Counted from the stretch's first letter, positions 33,237 through 42,585 are shown. The stretch: 64,000 bases of DNA from an uncultured Collinsella sp. (GCA_900541855.1 UQLD01000014.1:1-64000), one strand, 5' to 3'. The notes: generated from the letters alone by a model not told the origin. Numbers and translations: made by a program.

Positions 33237-33710
33237 CTACTCCTCCCAGTAAGCGTCTGCAAGCAGCTTAAAGCAGATCTTCTTGACCGGCTGTGCGCCA
33301 TCGCCCGGGAACTCGAGCGTGGGCATATGCGGCTCACCGGCAACGAACAGGGCGAACTTGTCGTCAGCAAGATCGCCGGCGATCGAAGCGTCGGAATCGA
33401 CCAGGTCGTAGTCGTCCTTCTCGTCAAACTCCTGGACCAGCGTCAGGCTGCCCGTGGCAACCTTAAAGGCCTCGCGACCCTCGACGTCGATCTGCAGGTC
33501 GTGATAGCGCTGATGCGTCTCATAGTGAGCCTCGGCCTCGGGACGCGTCGTGGGAGCCATGACGTTCGCAAAGACCTTGTCACCCAGAATCGGATGGCTG
33601 CCGACCTCGAGCTCCGCCGGGTCGTTCTCCTCGAGCCAGTCGATCAGCACGTCGAGGCCCTTGAGCATTCCGCGGTACTCCTCGATATCGCCCAATGCAC
33701 CGTAAATCAT
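33237..33710 (-). CDS. YhcH/YjgK/YiaL-family cupin-like protein
   Basis: This 157-residue protein matches the YhcH family found with sialic acid and aminosugar genes: HEIVxG-like HYETHQRYHDLQIDVEG with probable metal-binding His residues, FALFVAGEPHMPTLEF, and KKICFKL near the end. Family members are suggested to act on sugar anomers or epimers; activity here is not established. It lies 32 bp after nagA2 in the same transcript. Its 3' end is duplicated in the remnant at 21079. Confidence 0.83.
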   Translation of the reverse strand: MIYGALGDIEEYRGMLKGLDVLIDWLEENDPAELEVGSHPILGDKVFANVMAPTTRPEAEAHYETHQRYHDLQIDVEGREAFKVATGSLTLVQEFDEKDDYDLVDSDASIAGDLADDKFALFVAGEPHMPTLEFPGDGAQPVKKICFKLLADAYWEE

Positions 33711-33742
33711 CTAAATCCCCTCTCAGATCGTTTCTTTGGCGG

Positions 33743-34912
33743 CTACTCGGTAAACGCGTTACCGACGCTGTTGCCACCCACATACGTCTCGACCAGGGTA
33801 AGGTCGGGATTGAACACGACAAAGTCGGCGTCGCGGCCAGGCATAATGCTGCCACATTTATCCCCGACGTGAGCAGAACGCGCAGGCACCTCAGTCGCCA
33901 TGCGAATGGCGATATCGGCGCTCGCAAGGCCCCAGTCGACGATGTTCTTAACGCCCTGTGCGAGCGTGAGCACCGAGCCGGCGATAGCAGAGCCATCGGC
34001 GAGCCAGCAAAGGTTGTCCTTCATAATGACGTCCATGCCGCCGCTGGTGTACTTGCCCTCGGGCATGCCGCCGCAACCCAGGCAGTCGGTGATCAGCACC
34101 GTGTGCTGCCAGCCCTTGGCCTGCAGCAGGGCCTTGATAGCAGCGGGGTTCACATGTTTGCCGTCGCAGATGATCTCGGCATAGGTGTTGGGCGTGGTCA
34201 TAGCGGCGCCAACAACACCGGGCTCACGGTGATGGAGGCCACGCTGGCCGTTATAGGTATGCGTAAAGCAGCTGGCGCCAGCATTGATGGCGGCTGCGCA
34301 CTCATCATAGGTGGCATCGGAGTGGCCAATGCAGGTCACAACGCCCTTGGCGCTCAGAGCCGCAGCGTAAGCGGCGGCGCCGTCACGCTCGGCCGCCATG
34401 GCGCTCTTGACGATACGACCGCCGGCGGCCTCCTGCCACTCGTCAAAAATTTCCTCGGACGGGTCGATCAGATAAGCGGGGTTCTGGGCGCCCACATGCT
34501 TCATGGTAAAGAACGGACCCTCCAGGTAGATACCCTGAATACGAGCACCGCAGAACTCGGGCCCGCGCTCTTCGTCCGCCTGTGCAATAGCGGCACAGGC
34601 GTCCTTGATCTGCTCCACGCCGTCGGTAAAGGTCGTAGGCAGCCAGCTGGTGGTACCACGACGAGCAAGCTCGGTCGAGCTGATGTTGATACCCTCAGCA
34701 TCGTTGTCAGTCGTGGCATGGTTATAGAAACCATGGATATGGGTGTCCACCATACCCGGTGCAATCCATGTACCCGAATAATCTTTGATCTCGCAAGCGG
34801 GCTCATCGGCCTGCCAAGCGCCAAAGACGCCGTCTTCGACCATCAGGAAGCCGCCCAGCTGCGGCCCCGCCGGCAAAAAGAACTTGTCGGCCTTGATAGC
34901 ATACGTGCTCAT
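33743..34912 (-). CDS. nagA: N-acetylglucosamine-6-phosphate deacetylase (copy 2)
   Basis: This 389-residue amidohydrolase has the same motifs as copy 1: PGMVDTHIHG, LEGPF, GHSDATYDE, FTHTYNGQ and the catalytic Asp in ITDCLGCGG. The two proteins differ at only scattered positions. It is encoded between a GntR regulator and yhcH and near a GlcNAc-type PTS gene, so it probably handles GlcNAc-6-P. GGGAG precedes the ATG. Confidence 0.88.
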   Translation of the reverse strand: MSTYAIKADKFFLPAGPQLGGFLMVEDGVFGAWQADEPACEIKDYSGTWIAPGMVDTHIHGFYNHATTDNDAEGINISSTELARRGTTSWLPTTFTDGVEQIKDACAAIAQADEERGPEFCGARIQGIYLEGPFFTMKHVGAQNPAYLIDPSEEIFDEWQEAAGGRIVKSAMAAERDGAAAYAAALSAKGVVTCIGHSDATYDECAAAINAGASCFTHTYNGQRGLHHREPGVVGAAMTTPNTYAEIICDGKHVNPAAIKALLQAKGWQHTVLITDCLGCGGMPEGKYTSGGMDVIMKDNLCWLADGSAIAGSVLTLAQGVKNIVDWGLASADIAIRMATEVPARSAHVGDKCGSIMPGRDADFVVFNPDLTLVETYVGGNSVGNAFTE

Positions 34913-35055
34913 CTATGCTCCCGTACCCGCAGTGTGTTTTAGGGCGGATCAAAAACCACTGCATTGTTAATTCGAGCGATTGTTCGTTGCCTTCTACCGC
35001 TTGGCACATTTTGCACCCGCCGCAAAACACGCCAAGCCGTTTATACCCAATAACT

Positions 35056-35787
35056 CTAGACTGCGCGGTTGTGGTAGACCTTGTACTTAAACTGGTCGGC
35101 ACGCGCAACCGAACGCGTATACTCGATAACCTCGTTGTTCATGTCATATGTGGTACGAATCAAATCCAGGACCGGTGCGCCTTCGGCAATCTCGAGCAGA
35201 CGAGCGTCGGAATGGCGTGCGATACTCGCGTAGAATTCTTCCTCTGCCACGCGAACTTTCTCGTGAAAGTCCTGCTCGATCATGTCGTACAGTGATTTGT
35301 TCTCGATCATGGGGCGCTTAAGCGCAAAGAACTTGCGGCTTGGCAGATATGTACACTCAATCATCAGCGGCACACCATCGGCAATACGCAGGCGCTTGAT
35401 CTTGTACAGACGCTCGCCCAGGCGCGCGTTCATCTCTACGGCAATATTCTTGTCAGCCTCGACCTCGGTAAACTCGAGAATCGTTGTCTTGGGCACACGG
35501 CCGATCGCCTTCATCTGCTCGGTAAAGCTATAGGTCTGCGTGAGGTTTGCCGTTTGCAGAGAGCGGTCGCACACCATGGTTCCACGGCCGCGCTGACGAA
35601 CCACCAGGCCCAGGCGTTCAAGCTCCTGCAGGGCAAGGCGAACCGTCGTACGCGAGAGTCCGTAGCGTTCCGACAAGTCACGCTCGGACGGCAAATAGTC
35701 GCCGGGCCGAAGTTCGTGATCGATTTTATCGGTCAGCAAATCGACGAGCTGATCGTACAGAGGTTGTTTGCGCGCTCCCATTGCCAT
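35056..35787 (-). CDS. nagR: GntR/HutC-family regulator with UTRA domain (nag region)
   Basis: This 243-residue regulator has a winged helix (YLPSERDLSERYGLSRTTVR) and a UTRA domain (QTYSFTEQM onward). It is a paralogue of the regulator at 26534. The start at 35787 follows AGG by seven bases; the longer frame to 35838 is not supported. It lies between the GlcNAc PTS gene and nagA2, so it probably represses the nag genes and responds to GlcN-6-P or GlcNAc-6-P. The symbol is by context. Confidence 0.82.
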   Translation of the reverse strand: MAMGARKQPLYDQLVDLLTDKIDHELRPGDYLPSERDLSERYGLSRTTVRLALQELERLGLVVRQRGRGTMVCDRSLQTANLTQTYSFTEQMKAIGRVPKTTILEFTEVEADKNIAVEMNARLGERLYKIKRLRIADGVPLMIECTYLPSRKFFALKRPMIENKSLYDMIEQDFHEKVRVAEEEFYASIARHSDARLLEIAEGAPVLDLIRTTYDMNNEVIEYTRSVARADQFKYKVYHNRAV

Positions 35788-35959
35788 AATGATACCTGCC
35801 GGATAAATGACTCGAAATTGGTTGTAACCAGACACCACGTACTATAGCAGATTTATTGGAATAACAGCAGGTCAACCAGCATATTTCGATATTGTTTGCC
35901 GGTTGATAGCCTGTGCGCTGTAATACCAATTACATCGCTGCATCAAGTATTGAGGTAGC

Positions 35960-35995
35960 AAAAAGGGCCGCCCCCGCGGAGCGGGACGACCCTTT
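35960..35995 (-). terminator. Terminator of the GlcNAc PTS gene
   Basis: On the minus strand AAAGGGTCGTCCCGC / GCGGGGGCGGCCCTTT is followed by TTGC. Confidence 0.8.
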
Positions 35996-36019
35996 GTAAG
36001 ACAGAAACGTCTTTAAGGC

Positions 36020-37510
36020 TTAGAGAAGCTTCTTGAGCTCCTCGGCAACAGCCTGGACCTGCGTGCCGATGATGACCTGGGTAGCACCCTTGTCCATCTT
36101 CATGACACCCAGAGCGCCGGCCTTCTTGCAGGCAGCCTCGTCGACCAGATCGGAATCGCCGAGCTCGAAGCGCAGGCGAGTAGCGCAGCAGTCAACGGTC
36201 TTGACGTTCTCCTTGCCACCGACGGCAGCGAGAACAGCGGCGGCCAGAGCGGCGAACTTGTCGTCGCCAGCAGCGGCGGAAGCGGAGGTCTCCTCGACAT
36301 CCTCATCCTCGCGACCAGGGGTCATGAGGTTGAACTTGGTGATGGCGAAGCGGAACACGAGGTAGAAGACCAGGAAGGCAGCGATGCCCAGCGGGATGAT
36401 CATCCAGGTGTTGGCAGCAGCCGGGAGGCTAGCGGAGAACAGGAGGTCGGTAGCACCAGCGGAGAAGCAGAAGCCGGCACGGAAACCAACAAAGTAGGTG
36501 ATGACGGTGAAGACGCCGTACAGGGCAGCGTACACGACGTAGAGCGGGAAGCACAGGAACATGAAGCCGAACTCGAAGGGCTCGGTGACGCCGCAGACGA
36601 AGGCGCAGATGGCAGCGGAGACAACCAGGCCGATAGCAGCCTTCTTGTTCTTAGCGGTCTGAACCATAGCCAGGGCAGCGCCCGGGATACCGAACATCAT
36701 GCAGGGGAAGAAGCCGGACATGTACATACCGAGGCTCCACTTGACGTCAGCGGAGGTCTCGCCAGCCCAGAAGTGGGTCAGGTCGCCCAGGCCGATGGTG
36801 TCGAACCAGAACACGTTGTTGAGTGCGTGGTGCAGACCGGTCGGGATGAGCAGGCGGTTGAGGAAGGCGTAGATGCCAGCGCCGATACCACTCATGGCGG
36901 CGATACCCTCACCAAGAGCAACAAGAGCACCGAAGATGAGCGGCCAAGCAAAGAGCAGGACGACGGAGACGACGATGCTGATAACGGCGGTCATGATGGC
37001 GACGCAACGCTTGCCGGAGAAGAAGGCCAGCCAGTCGGGAAGACGGGTGTCCTTGAACTTGTTGTAGCAAGTACCACCGATGATGGCGGACAGGATGCCG
37101 ATGAAGGAGTTACCAGCGATCTTGGAGAACGCGATGCCCTCGGTCGTGGCAAGCCAAGCGGTCTGAGCATCGGCGTCCATACCACGAATGGTGCCAACAA
37201 CAGCGGGGTTCAGGAGCTGCTGGATCATCAGGAAGGCGACGAGGCCAGCGAGGCCAGCGGTGCCATCGTGATCGTCGGCAAGGCCGACAGCGGCGCCGAC
37301 TGCGAACAGCCAGGCCATGTTATCGATAAGAGCGCCGCCTGCCTTGATGAGCAGGAAGCCGGCGGTATAGGCAAAACCGGTAGTGTCACCGGCAGCACCC
37401 ATGACTGCGGGAGCGAGCAGTTAGCCCACGCCCATAAGAATACCTGCGACGGGAAGCGCCGCGACGGGAAGCATCAGCGCTTTGCCAAGCTTCTGGAGGT
37501 ACTTCATCAT
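36020..37510 (-). pseudogene. nagE: GlcNAc/glucose-type PTS EIICB gene with an in-frame stop at codon 30
   Basis: The gene starts well at 37510 (GGAGGAG seven bases upstream, MMKYLQKLGKALMLPVA) but meets TAA at 37421-37423, after GILMGVG. Relatives recalled in this family often have Tyr at that point, so one base change (TAC/TAT to TAA) would explain it. The rest is intact: membrane domain with LLIPTGLHHALNN and GVTEPFEFGF, then a IIB domain with the phosphorylated Cys in DCCATRLRF. No IIA domain is present. The next ATG at 37402 lacks a ribosome site. It is either inactivated, suppressed, or a sequence error. Confidence 0.8.
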
Positions 37511-37712
37511 ATGGTATCTCCTCCAACCTTTCTTTCGTTGTTCACCAACGAGTTCCATGTCCGCGCCTTGTGCATACCGGCTTCTCCGCTTGCCGGCATT
37601 AGTGCGCAAACTTAGACAACCCAGTCCCTTTTCTCGGGTTGCTGGTATGTACGGTAGCACACACTCAATTCAAACGTCCACCACATTTCGTTCAAATTAC
37701 TATATCGTTGCC

Positions 37713-37740
37713 AAACGGTTATTTTTGGCCCGTAAACGGT
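37713..37740 (-). promoter_or_regulatory. Paired motif upstream of nagE
   Basis: AAACGGT at 37713-37719 and 37734-37740, exactly 21 bp apart, with intervening sequence similar to that at lacF. Confidence 0.55.
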
Positions 37741-37821
37741 AATTTACGCAGGTAGATGTGCTGCGTTTCTTTCATTACCAAACTAATTCTTAGCAATTTC
37801 CATTCGATTTCATCTCAAAAG

Positions 37822-37864
37822 TGGTTACTACCAGATGAACAGTGGTACCACATTGTTACTACCA
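37822..37864. promoter_or_regulatory. Cluster of GntR-type TGGTnnnACCA sites
   Basis: TGGTTACTACCA (37822-37833), GTGGTACCAC (37842-37851) and a degenerate copy ending TACTACCA (37853-37864) resemble NagR-class operators. They lie over 300 bp from the nagE start; the remainder of the 37511-37964 gap has no gene. Confidence 0.4.
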
Positions 37865-37964
37865 GTTTGGCCGAAATCGTTTTCACTTAATATGAATAAA
37901 GTCTCCAAGAATTTGTATATAACCTCTCCCCTACCACCCTCTTCCCCGCCCTTTTCTACAACGC

Positions 37965-38002
37965 AAAAAGCCCCCTAGAACGATGTCCGTTCTAGGGGGC
38001 TT
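37965..38002 (-). terminator. Terminator of the SurA-like gene
   Basis: On the minus strand a 15-bp stem AAGCCCCCTAGAACG is followed by TTTTTG. Confidence 0.92.
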
Positions 38003-38044
38003 AATCAGATATTTCGGCTTCGTACTCGAAGGCTCAGGCAATCT

Positions 38045-39139
38045 TTACGCAAACAGGCCGTAGATGCTGATGTTGGCCTTGGCGTAGAGGCCGTTGGCGT
38101 ACTCGGTCCACTTGGAGCTAGCGCTCGAAGCCTGCGAGGAGTACTGCTGGTAGGCGGTGTAATAGGCGGTCATGGCCTGCTTATAGGTAGCGCTATCGGC
38201 CGTAAAGGCATCGTCGGCGAAGGCCTTAGCGTAGGTGCTATCGGCGTCCTTCCAGGTGCCCTTTTCGCTATCCCACTCGTCGCCGGCAAGGTTGATGATG
38301 TAGTCGGCGTAATCCTTGCTCGCGGTATCCTCGTTGCCGTCGGCAGGCTCAGTCGGAGCGGTCGGCATGCTTGCAGAGGTGTCGCCCACCTTCTTCTTGT
38401 AGAGCTTCTGCAGCGTCGCGGACTGGCGGACGATCTGCTTGGCCTGGTCCTTGGACACGCCGTACTGCGTGGCCATGGTCTTGTAGTCGGAAGTGCCGAT
38501 GGAATCCTCGGCGTACTGCTTCATCTCCTTGGAAGAGACGGTAACGCCCTCGTCCTCGGCAGCGTCGAGCAGAATCTGGTTGCGCACGTAGGACAGGATA
38601 ACGTCGGCAGACGGAGCGGTATAGTTGCCGTCGTCATCCTTGACGGTGTCGAGGCTGTACTGGCTCTCGATGGCCTCGCGCGCGGTGATATCGCTCTTCT
38701 TGCCGTTGTAGCTATAGCTTGCCACGGTCGAGTCGAGCTGGTCCTCGGTCAGGGTCGACGAGCCAATGCCCTTGCCGCCAAAGCCACCGTTGCCGATAAA
38801 GAAGCCGACCACGGCAGCAATCACGACGGCAACCACAAAGGCGGCGATCATCGTCTTCTTGTGCTTGGATGCGTGGTCGTCCTCGTCGGAACCCAGGATA
38901 TCGTCGTCCTCGTCCTGTGCCTCGGGCATCAGGTTCTCGTCGGCGGCGTCCGCGGCGATCTGAGCCTCCAGACGGGCGTCTTCCTCCTCGGCAGTCGTAC
39001 CGGCGGCAATGTGCTCGGCAGACGTACCGGCGACCAAGTCGATCTTCTCTTCCTCGTCACCGTCGGGACCTTCGCCGCGCTCGATGATCTGGATGCCGTC
39101 GATCTCGTCCTTCTCGTCCTTCTTTTGAATCAGACCCAT
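38045..39139 (-). CDS. Membrane-anchored SurA-N-like protein
   Basis: This 364-residue protein has an acidic cytoplasmic N-terminus (1-92), one membrane helix (about 96-116), and an extracellular domain resembling the SurA N-terminal chaperone fold. That domain has helices such as ADVILSYVRNQILLDAAEDEGVTVSSKEMKQYAED and SKDQAKQIVRQSATLQKLY. No parvulin isomerase motif is evident. It may assist folding of secreted proteins. AAGGAG lies eight bases before the ATG. It is monocistronic. Confidence 0.72.
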   Translation of the reverse strand: MGLIQKKDEKDEIDGIQIIERGEGPDGDEEEKIDLVAGTSAEHIAAGTTAEEEDARLEAQIAADAADENLMPEAQDEDDDILGSDEDDHASKHKKTMIAAFVVAVVIAAVVGFFIGNGGFGGKGIGSSTLTEDQLDSTVASYSYNGKKSDITAREAIESQYSLDTVKDDDGNYTAPSADVILSYVRNQILLDAAEDEGVTVSSKEMKQYAEDSIGTSDYKTMATQYGVSKDQAKQIVRQSATLQKLYKKKVGDTSASMPTAPTEPADGNEDTASKDYADYIINLAGDEWDSEKGTWKDADSTYAKAFADDAFTADSATYKQAMTAYYTAYQQYSSQASSASSKWTEYANGLYAKANISIYGLFA

Positions 39140-39177
39140 ATCAGTTACTCCTTGTTAGGAAACATAGTCCCCAATAG

Positions 39178-39206
39178 AATACGCCCGACGGAGCGCCGGG
39201 CGTATT
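39178..39206 (-). terminator. Putative terminator of the icd operon
   Basis: The 10-bp stem AATACGCCCG / CGGGCGTATT lies past the icd stop on the minus strand; the T-tract is weak. Confidence 0.55.
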
Positions 39207-39265
39207 GATTCTTAGGTTATACGCAAACACTTAAGTACTATTTAGGCGTTTGCGGGCCGCATGCC

Positions 39266-40351
39266 TTAGGCGAGGTGCGCGATAACGGCATCGGCGAATG
39301 CCTGCGTGCCCACGGCGCCCTCGACGGAGCCGGTCTGGGCGCGGCGCACGTCACCGGTGACCTGCTCGCCCTCGTCGAGCGTAGCAGAGACGGCCACGCG
39401 AATGCGATTGGCCGCGTCGTTCTCGCCCAGGTGATCGAGCATCATGGCAGCGGAGAGAATCTCGGCCGTGGGGTTGGCGATATCCTGGCCCGCGATATCG
39501 GGCGCAGAGCCGTGCGTAGCCTCGAAGATGGCGCAATCGGCACCGATGTTGGAGCCGGGGGCCATGCCAAGGCCGCCCACCAGGCCGGCGCACAGGTCAC
39601 TGACGATGTCGCCGTACAGGTTGGGCAGCACCAGGACGTCGAAGTCGTTGGGGTTCTGGACCAGGCCCATGCAGGTGGCGTCAACGATCTTGTCGTTGAA
39701 CTCGATATCGGGGTAGTTTGCGGCCACCTCGCGCGCGACGCGCAGGAACAGGCCGTCGGTCGCCTTCATGATGTTGGCCTTGTGTACGGCCGTCACCTTT
39801 TTGCGGCCACAGCGGCGGGCATACTCAAAGGCATACTCCACAATGCGGCGGCTCTTGGCGATAGAGATCGGCTTAATCGAGATAGCGGAATCGGCAGCGA
39901 AGGTCTTCTGGCCCGAGCGCTCGACGAGCTGCGAGAGCTCCTCGACCTCGGCAGCGCCCTCGTCGAACTCGATGCCGGCGTAGAGGTCCTCGGTGTTCTC
40001 GCGCACGATGACCAGGTCGACGTCGCGGAAGCGCGAGCCGTCGCCCGGCTGCGACAGGCAAGGGCGCACGCAGGCATACAGGTCGAAGTGCTTTCGCAGG
40101 GCCACATTGACGCTGCGGAAACCCGTACCGACCGGCGTGGTGATGGGGCCCTTGATAGCAACCTTGGTCTCGGCGACCGCGTCGAGCACGTGCTGAGGCA
40201 GTGGCGTGCCAAACTCGTCCATGACGCCGGCACCGGCCTCTTGGACGTTCCAATTGATCTGGACACCGGTGGCCTCGACCACGCGGCGCATGGCCTGCGT
40301 AATCTCGGGACCGATACCGTCACCTTGAATCAGGACTACATCGTGCGCCAT
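39266..40351 (-). CDS. icd: NAD-type isocitrate/isopropylmalate dehydrogenase family enzyme
   Basis: This 361-residue enzyme fits the short NAD-dependent isocitrate dehydrogenase group. The N-terminal [10 protein letters not shown], the substrate loop [12 protein letters not shown], the catalytic Lys in [11 protein letters not shown], the metal-binding [11 protein letters not shown] and the NAD-binding [11 protein letters not shown] are all present. Loop ENTED favours isocitrate over isopropylmalate. The start is six bases from the preceding HEAT-like gene, so both share a transcript. No other TCA genes are nearby. Confidence 0.88.
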   Translation of the reverse strand: MAHDVVLIQGDGIGPEITQAMRRVVEATGVQINWNVQEAGAGVMDEFGTPLPQHVLDAVAETKVAIKGPITTPVGTGFRSVNVALRKHFDLYACVRPCLSQPGDGSRFRDVDLVIVRENTEDLYAGIEFDEGAAEVEELSQLVERSGQKTFAADSAISIKPISIAKSRRIVEYAFEYARRCGRKKVTAVHKANIMKATDGLFLRVAREVAANYPDIEFNDKIVDATCMGLVQNPNDFDVLVLPNLYGDIVSDLCAGLVGGLGMAPGSNIGADCAIFEATHGSAPDIAGQDIANPTAEILSAAMMLDHLGENDAANRIRVAVSATLDEGEQVTGDVRRAQTGSVEGAVGTQAFADAVIAHLA

Positions 40352-40357
40352 AATCTG

Positions 40358-41056
40358 TTACTCCTCGTCTTCGGCGGCCTCAGATTTTTTAACGCTAGCA
40401 CGCTTCTTCTTTTTGGAGAGATCCAGGCCAAAACGTTTAACAAGCATTTCGCAAATCTCGCTCGAACGGGCCTTGAGATAGCTGCCCTTACCGTTCTCGG
40501 CATCGAACTTAAGGCGCAGCGCGAGCTTCTCGGCAACCTCGGCGTCGATCTCGCCCTGGCCAAACTCGTACAGGCAGCCTAGCATGTCACGGTACTCAAG
40601 ATCGCCGTGGTAGCACTGGATGGCCTCGTCCAGAATGGGCCAAGCCTCGCGCGAACGCTCGACGCTCGTGGCGCCCCACACGCACAGCAGGCGGAAGGCG
40701 GCATAGCGCAGCGTGGAGGAAATCTCGTCGAACAGCGCGGTCTCGGCGCCCTCAAAGGCATCGCCCAGTTGCTCGGGGCAGGTGGTGGCAAGCGCCGCTA
40801 GGGCATCGAGGGCCTCCCAGCGGGTCTGAGCCTCGGGGCGGTCGAGTGCCTCGATCAGCGCAGGCACGCAGGGAACGACGCGCTGCGGATCGCGCTCGGC
40901 CAGCAGGTGCAGCACGCGGGCGGCAAACTGGCGGATGCGGCGCGTGGGGCAGCCGAGCTCCTGGACCAGGCGGTCGACGGCGTTCTCGTTCTCCTCTGCC
41001 AGCTGAAGCTGTGCCAGCTCCTCGTCGGTGAGCTGTTCGTCTTTGTTTTCTGCCAT
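40358..41056 (-). CDS. HEAT-repeat-like protein of unknown function
   Basis: This 232-residue soluble helical protein has repeat-like units (RRIRQFAARVLHLLAERDP, VVPCVPALIEALDRPEAQTRWEALDALAAL, LRYAAFRLLCVWGA) and a Lys-rich C-terminus. HEAT-like repeats usually bind proteins. Its family and partner are unknown. It lies between a small membrane protein gene and icd, all closely spaced. Confidence 0.72.
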   Translation of the reverse strand: MAENKDEQLTDEELAQLQLAEENENAVDRLVQELGCPTRRIRQFAARVLHLLAERDPQRVVPCVPALIEALDRPEAQTRWEALDALAALATTCPEQLGDAFEGAETALFDEISSTLRYAAFRLLCVWGATSVERSREAWPILDEAIQCYHGDLEYRDMLGCLYEFGQGEIDAEVAEKLALRLKFDAENGKGSYLKARSSEICEMLVKRFGLDLSKKKKRASVKKSEAAEDEE

Positions 41057-41071
41057 AGTTACCTCTTCTTA

Positions 41072-41500
41072 CTATTTCTTGGCGTGCTTGCCAGCACCCT
41101 TGCTGTTATCGGTGACCGAGATGAGCTGTCGGTCGGCAGCGCCATTGCGACGCGCGCGGCGGCGTTCCTCGGCGTCGCCCGCGTCGGCGGCGGCGCGATG
41201 AGCCTTGTTGACGTTAAAGACCTCGTCATGCTTGCGCCACGGACCGACGGACTCGCCAAAGCTCATCTTAAGACCGGCGATAAAACCGCCGAGCCAGCCG
41301 ATCGGCGCAAACTGCACCAGCGGGAACAGCGAGAACACCCAGGTCAGCAGGACGACTGCCGCCGCGCCTGCAAAATTGGCGATCCAGTAGTCGCGCTTGG
41401 TGATCACGCGCTTTTCGCAGGCCCACTGGCCGCACAAAAAGCCAATGTAGATCGCAAAGAGAAAGAGTACCAGCGCTAGTACCACGAACGTCCAGCTCAT
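41072..41500 (-). CDS. Small membrane protein of unknown function
   Basis: This 142-residue protein has two or three hydrophobic helices (WTFVVLALVLFLFAIYIGFL, ANFAGAAAVVLLTWVFSL, FAPIGWLGGFIAGL) and a polar, Arg-rich tail with RRRARRNGAA. The start at 41500 is six bases past the oxidoreductase stop with GGGGAG upstream; a longer frame to 41536 overlaps that gene. No known family is recognised. Confidence 0.7.
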   Translation of the reverse strand: MSWTFVVLALVLFLFAIYIGFLCGQWACEKRVITKRDYWIANFAGAAAVVLLTWVFSLFPLVQFAPIGWLGGFIAGLKMSFGESVGPWRKHDEVFNVNKAHRAAADAGDAEERRRARRNGAADRQLISVTDNSKGAGKHAKK

Positions 41501-41505
41501 GGGCG

Positions 41506-42585
41506 CTACTCCCCGTGATGGTGGCCGCAGCAGCACTCATGGCCGTCGTCATGGCCGTGGCCGCCGCAGCACTCGTGGTCCTCGCCGTGATGGTGACCGC
41601 AACCGCACTCATGGTCGTCGCCGTGCTCGCCGCAACCGCAGCCTTCCTCGTGAGCGCCATGCTCCTCGGGACGATACTGCGACCAGTCCAGACCGGCGGC
41701 GATGGCGTCGGCCTCCTCCTTATAGAGGACCGTGATGGCCTGGGTGCCCAGCTTGGCACCACCGATGGCGTCGAGCATATCGTAGAGCGTAAAGGCCACG
41801 TCGGCGCCGGGCAGCGCAAGCTCGCGGTCGTCGGCATAGGCGAGCGCCAAGCGCAGGTCCTTAATGAAGTGCTCGACCATAAAGCCGGGCTTGTAGTCGC
41901 CGTCGAGCGCCTTGGGAGCCAGGCTCTCCATGGCGCCGGACTTGCCGGTACCGCCCAGGATCATCTGACGGGTCTTCTCCAGGTCAAGGCCGCTCAGCTC
42001 GGCAAATGCCATGGCGTCTGCCATGCCGACCATGCAGGCGCCCAGCGACACCTGGTTGGCGAGCTTGGCAGCCTGGCCCTTGCCGGCGCCGTCGAAGCAG
42101 CAGATGTTGGCCGCAAAGGTGGCAAGGATGTCGCGGACCGGCGCGATGTCGTTCTCGGTGGCGCCCACGATAGCCGTGAGCGTGCCGGCGATAGCTCCCG
42201 ACTCACCGCCGGTGACGGGGCAGTCAAACGCCATGCGGCCGGAAACCTGGGCGGCCTCGGCAATGTCGCGTGCCAGCTCGGGCGAGCTCGTGGTAAGGTC
42301 GATCAGGACCGCGCCGGGCTTAGTGCACGCGAGCAGACCGTCGCCCGCCAGGTATAGCTCCTCGACCTCGGAGGGATAGCCCACCATGGTAAAGACGACA
42401 TCGGCGTTCGCCACGGCATCTGCCGGCGTATCGGCCCAGACGGCACCGCGCTCGATAAGCGCTGCGGCCTTGGACTTGGTGCGGTTGTTGACCGTGACGG
42501 GATAGCCGGCATCCAGGATGTGACCGGCGATGGGGGCACCCATGATTCCGGTGCCGATAAATGCGACGGAGAGCTTGTTTGCCAT
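41506..42585 (-). CDS. 3-hydroxyisobutyrate-dehydrogenase-family reductase with His/Cys-rich tail
   Basis: This 359-residue protein has the family's NAD(P)-binding start (FIGTGIMGAPIAGHIL), the substrate motif DCPVTGGESGAIAGTLT, and the catalytic Lys in GKGQAAKLANQ. Such enzymes reduce or oxidise short hydroxy acids. The usual fold ends near residue 306; residues 307-359 are an added tail with 14 His and 9 Cys in HECGCGHHHGE-type repeats. That tail could bind nickel, zinc or another metal. Substrate is unknown. Confidence 0.87.
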   Translation of the reverse strand: MANKLSVAFIGTGIMGAPIAGHILDAGYPVTVNNRTKSKAAALIERGAVWADTPADAVANADVVFTMVGYPSEVEELYLAGDGLLACTKPGAVLIDLTTSSPELARDIAEAAQVSGRMAFDCPVTGGESGAIAGTLTAIVGATENDIAPVRDILATFAANICCFDGAGKGQAAKLANQVSLGACMVGMADAMAFAELSGLDLEKTRQMILGGTGKSGAMESLAPKALDGDYKPGFMVEHFIKDLRLALAYADDRELALPGADVAFTLYDMLDAIGGAKLGTQAITVLYKEEADAIAAGLDWSQYRPEEHGAHEEGCGCGEHGDDHECGCGHHHGEDHECCGGHGHDDGHECCCGHHHGE

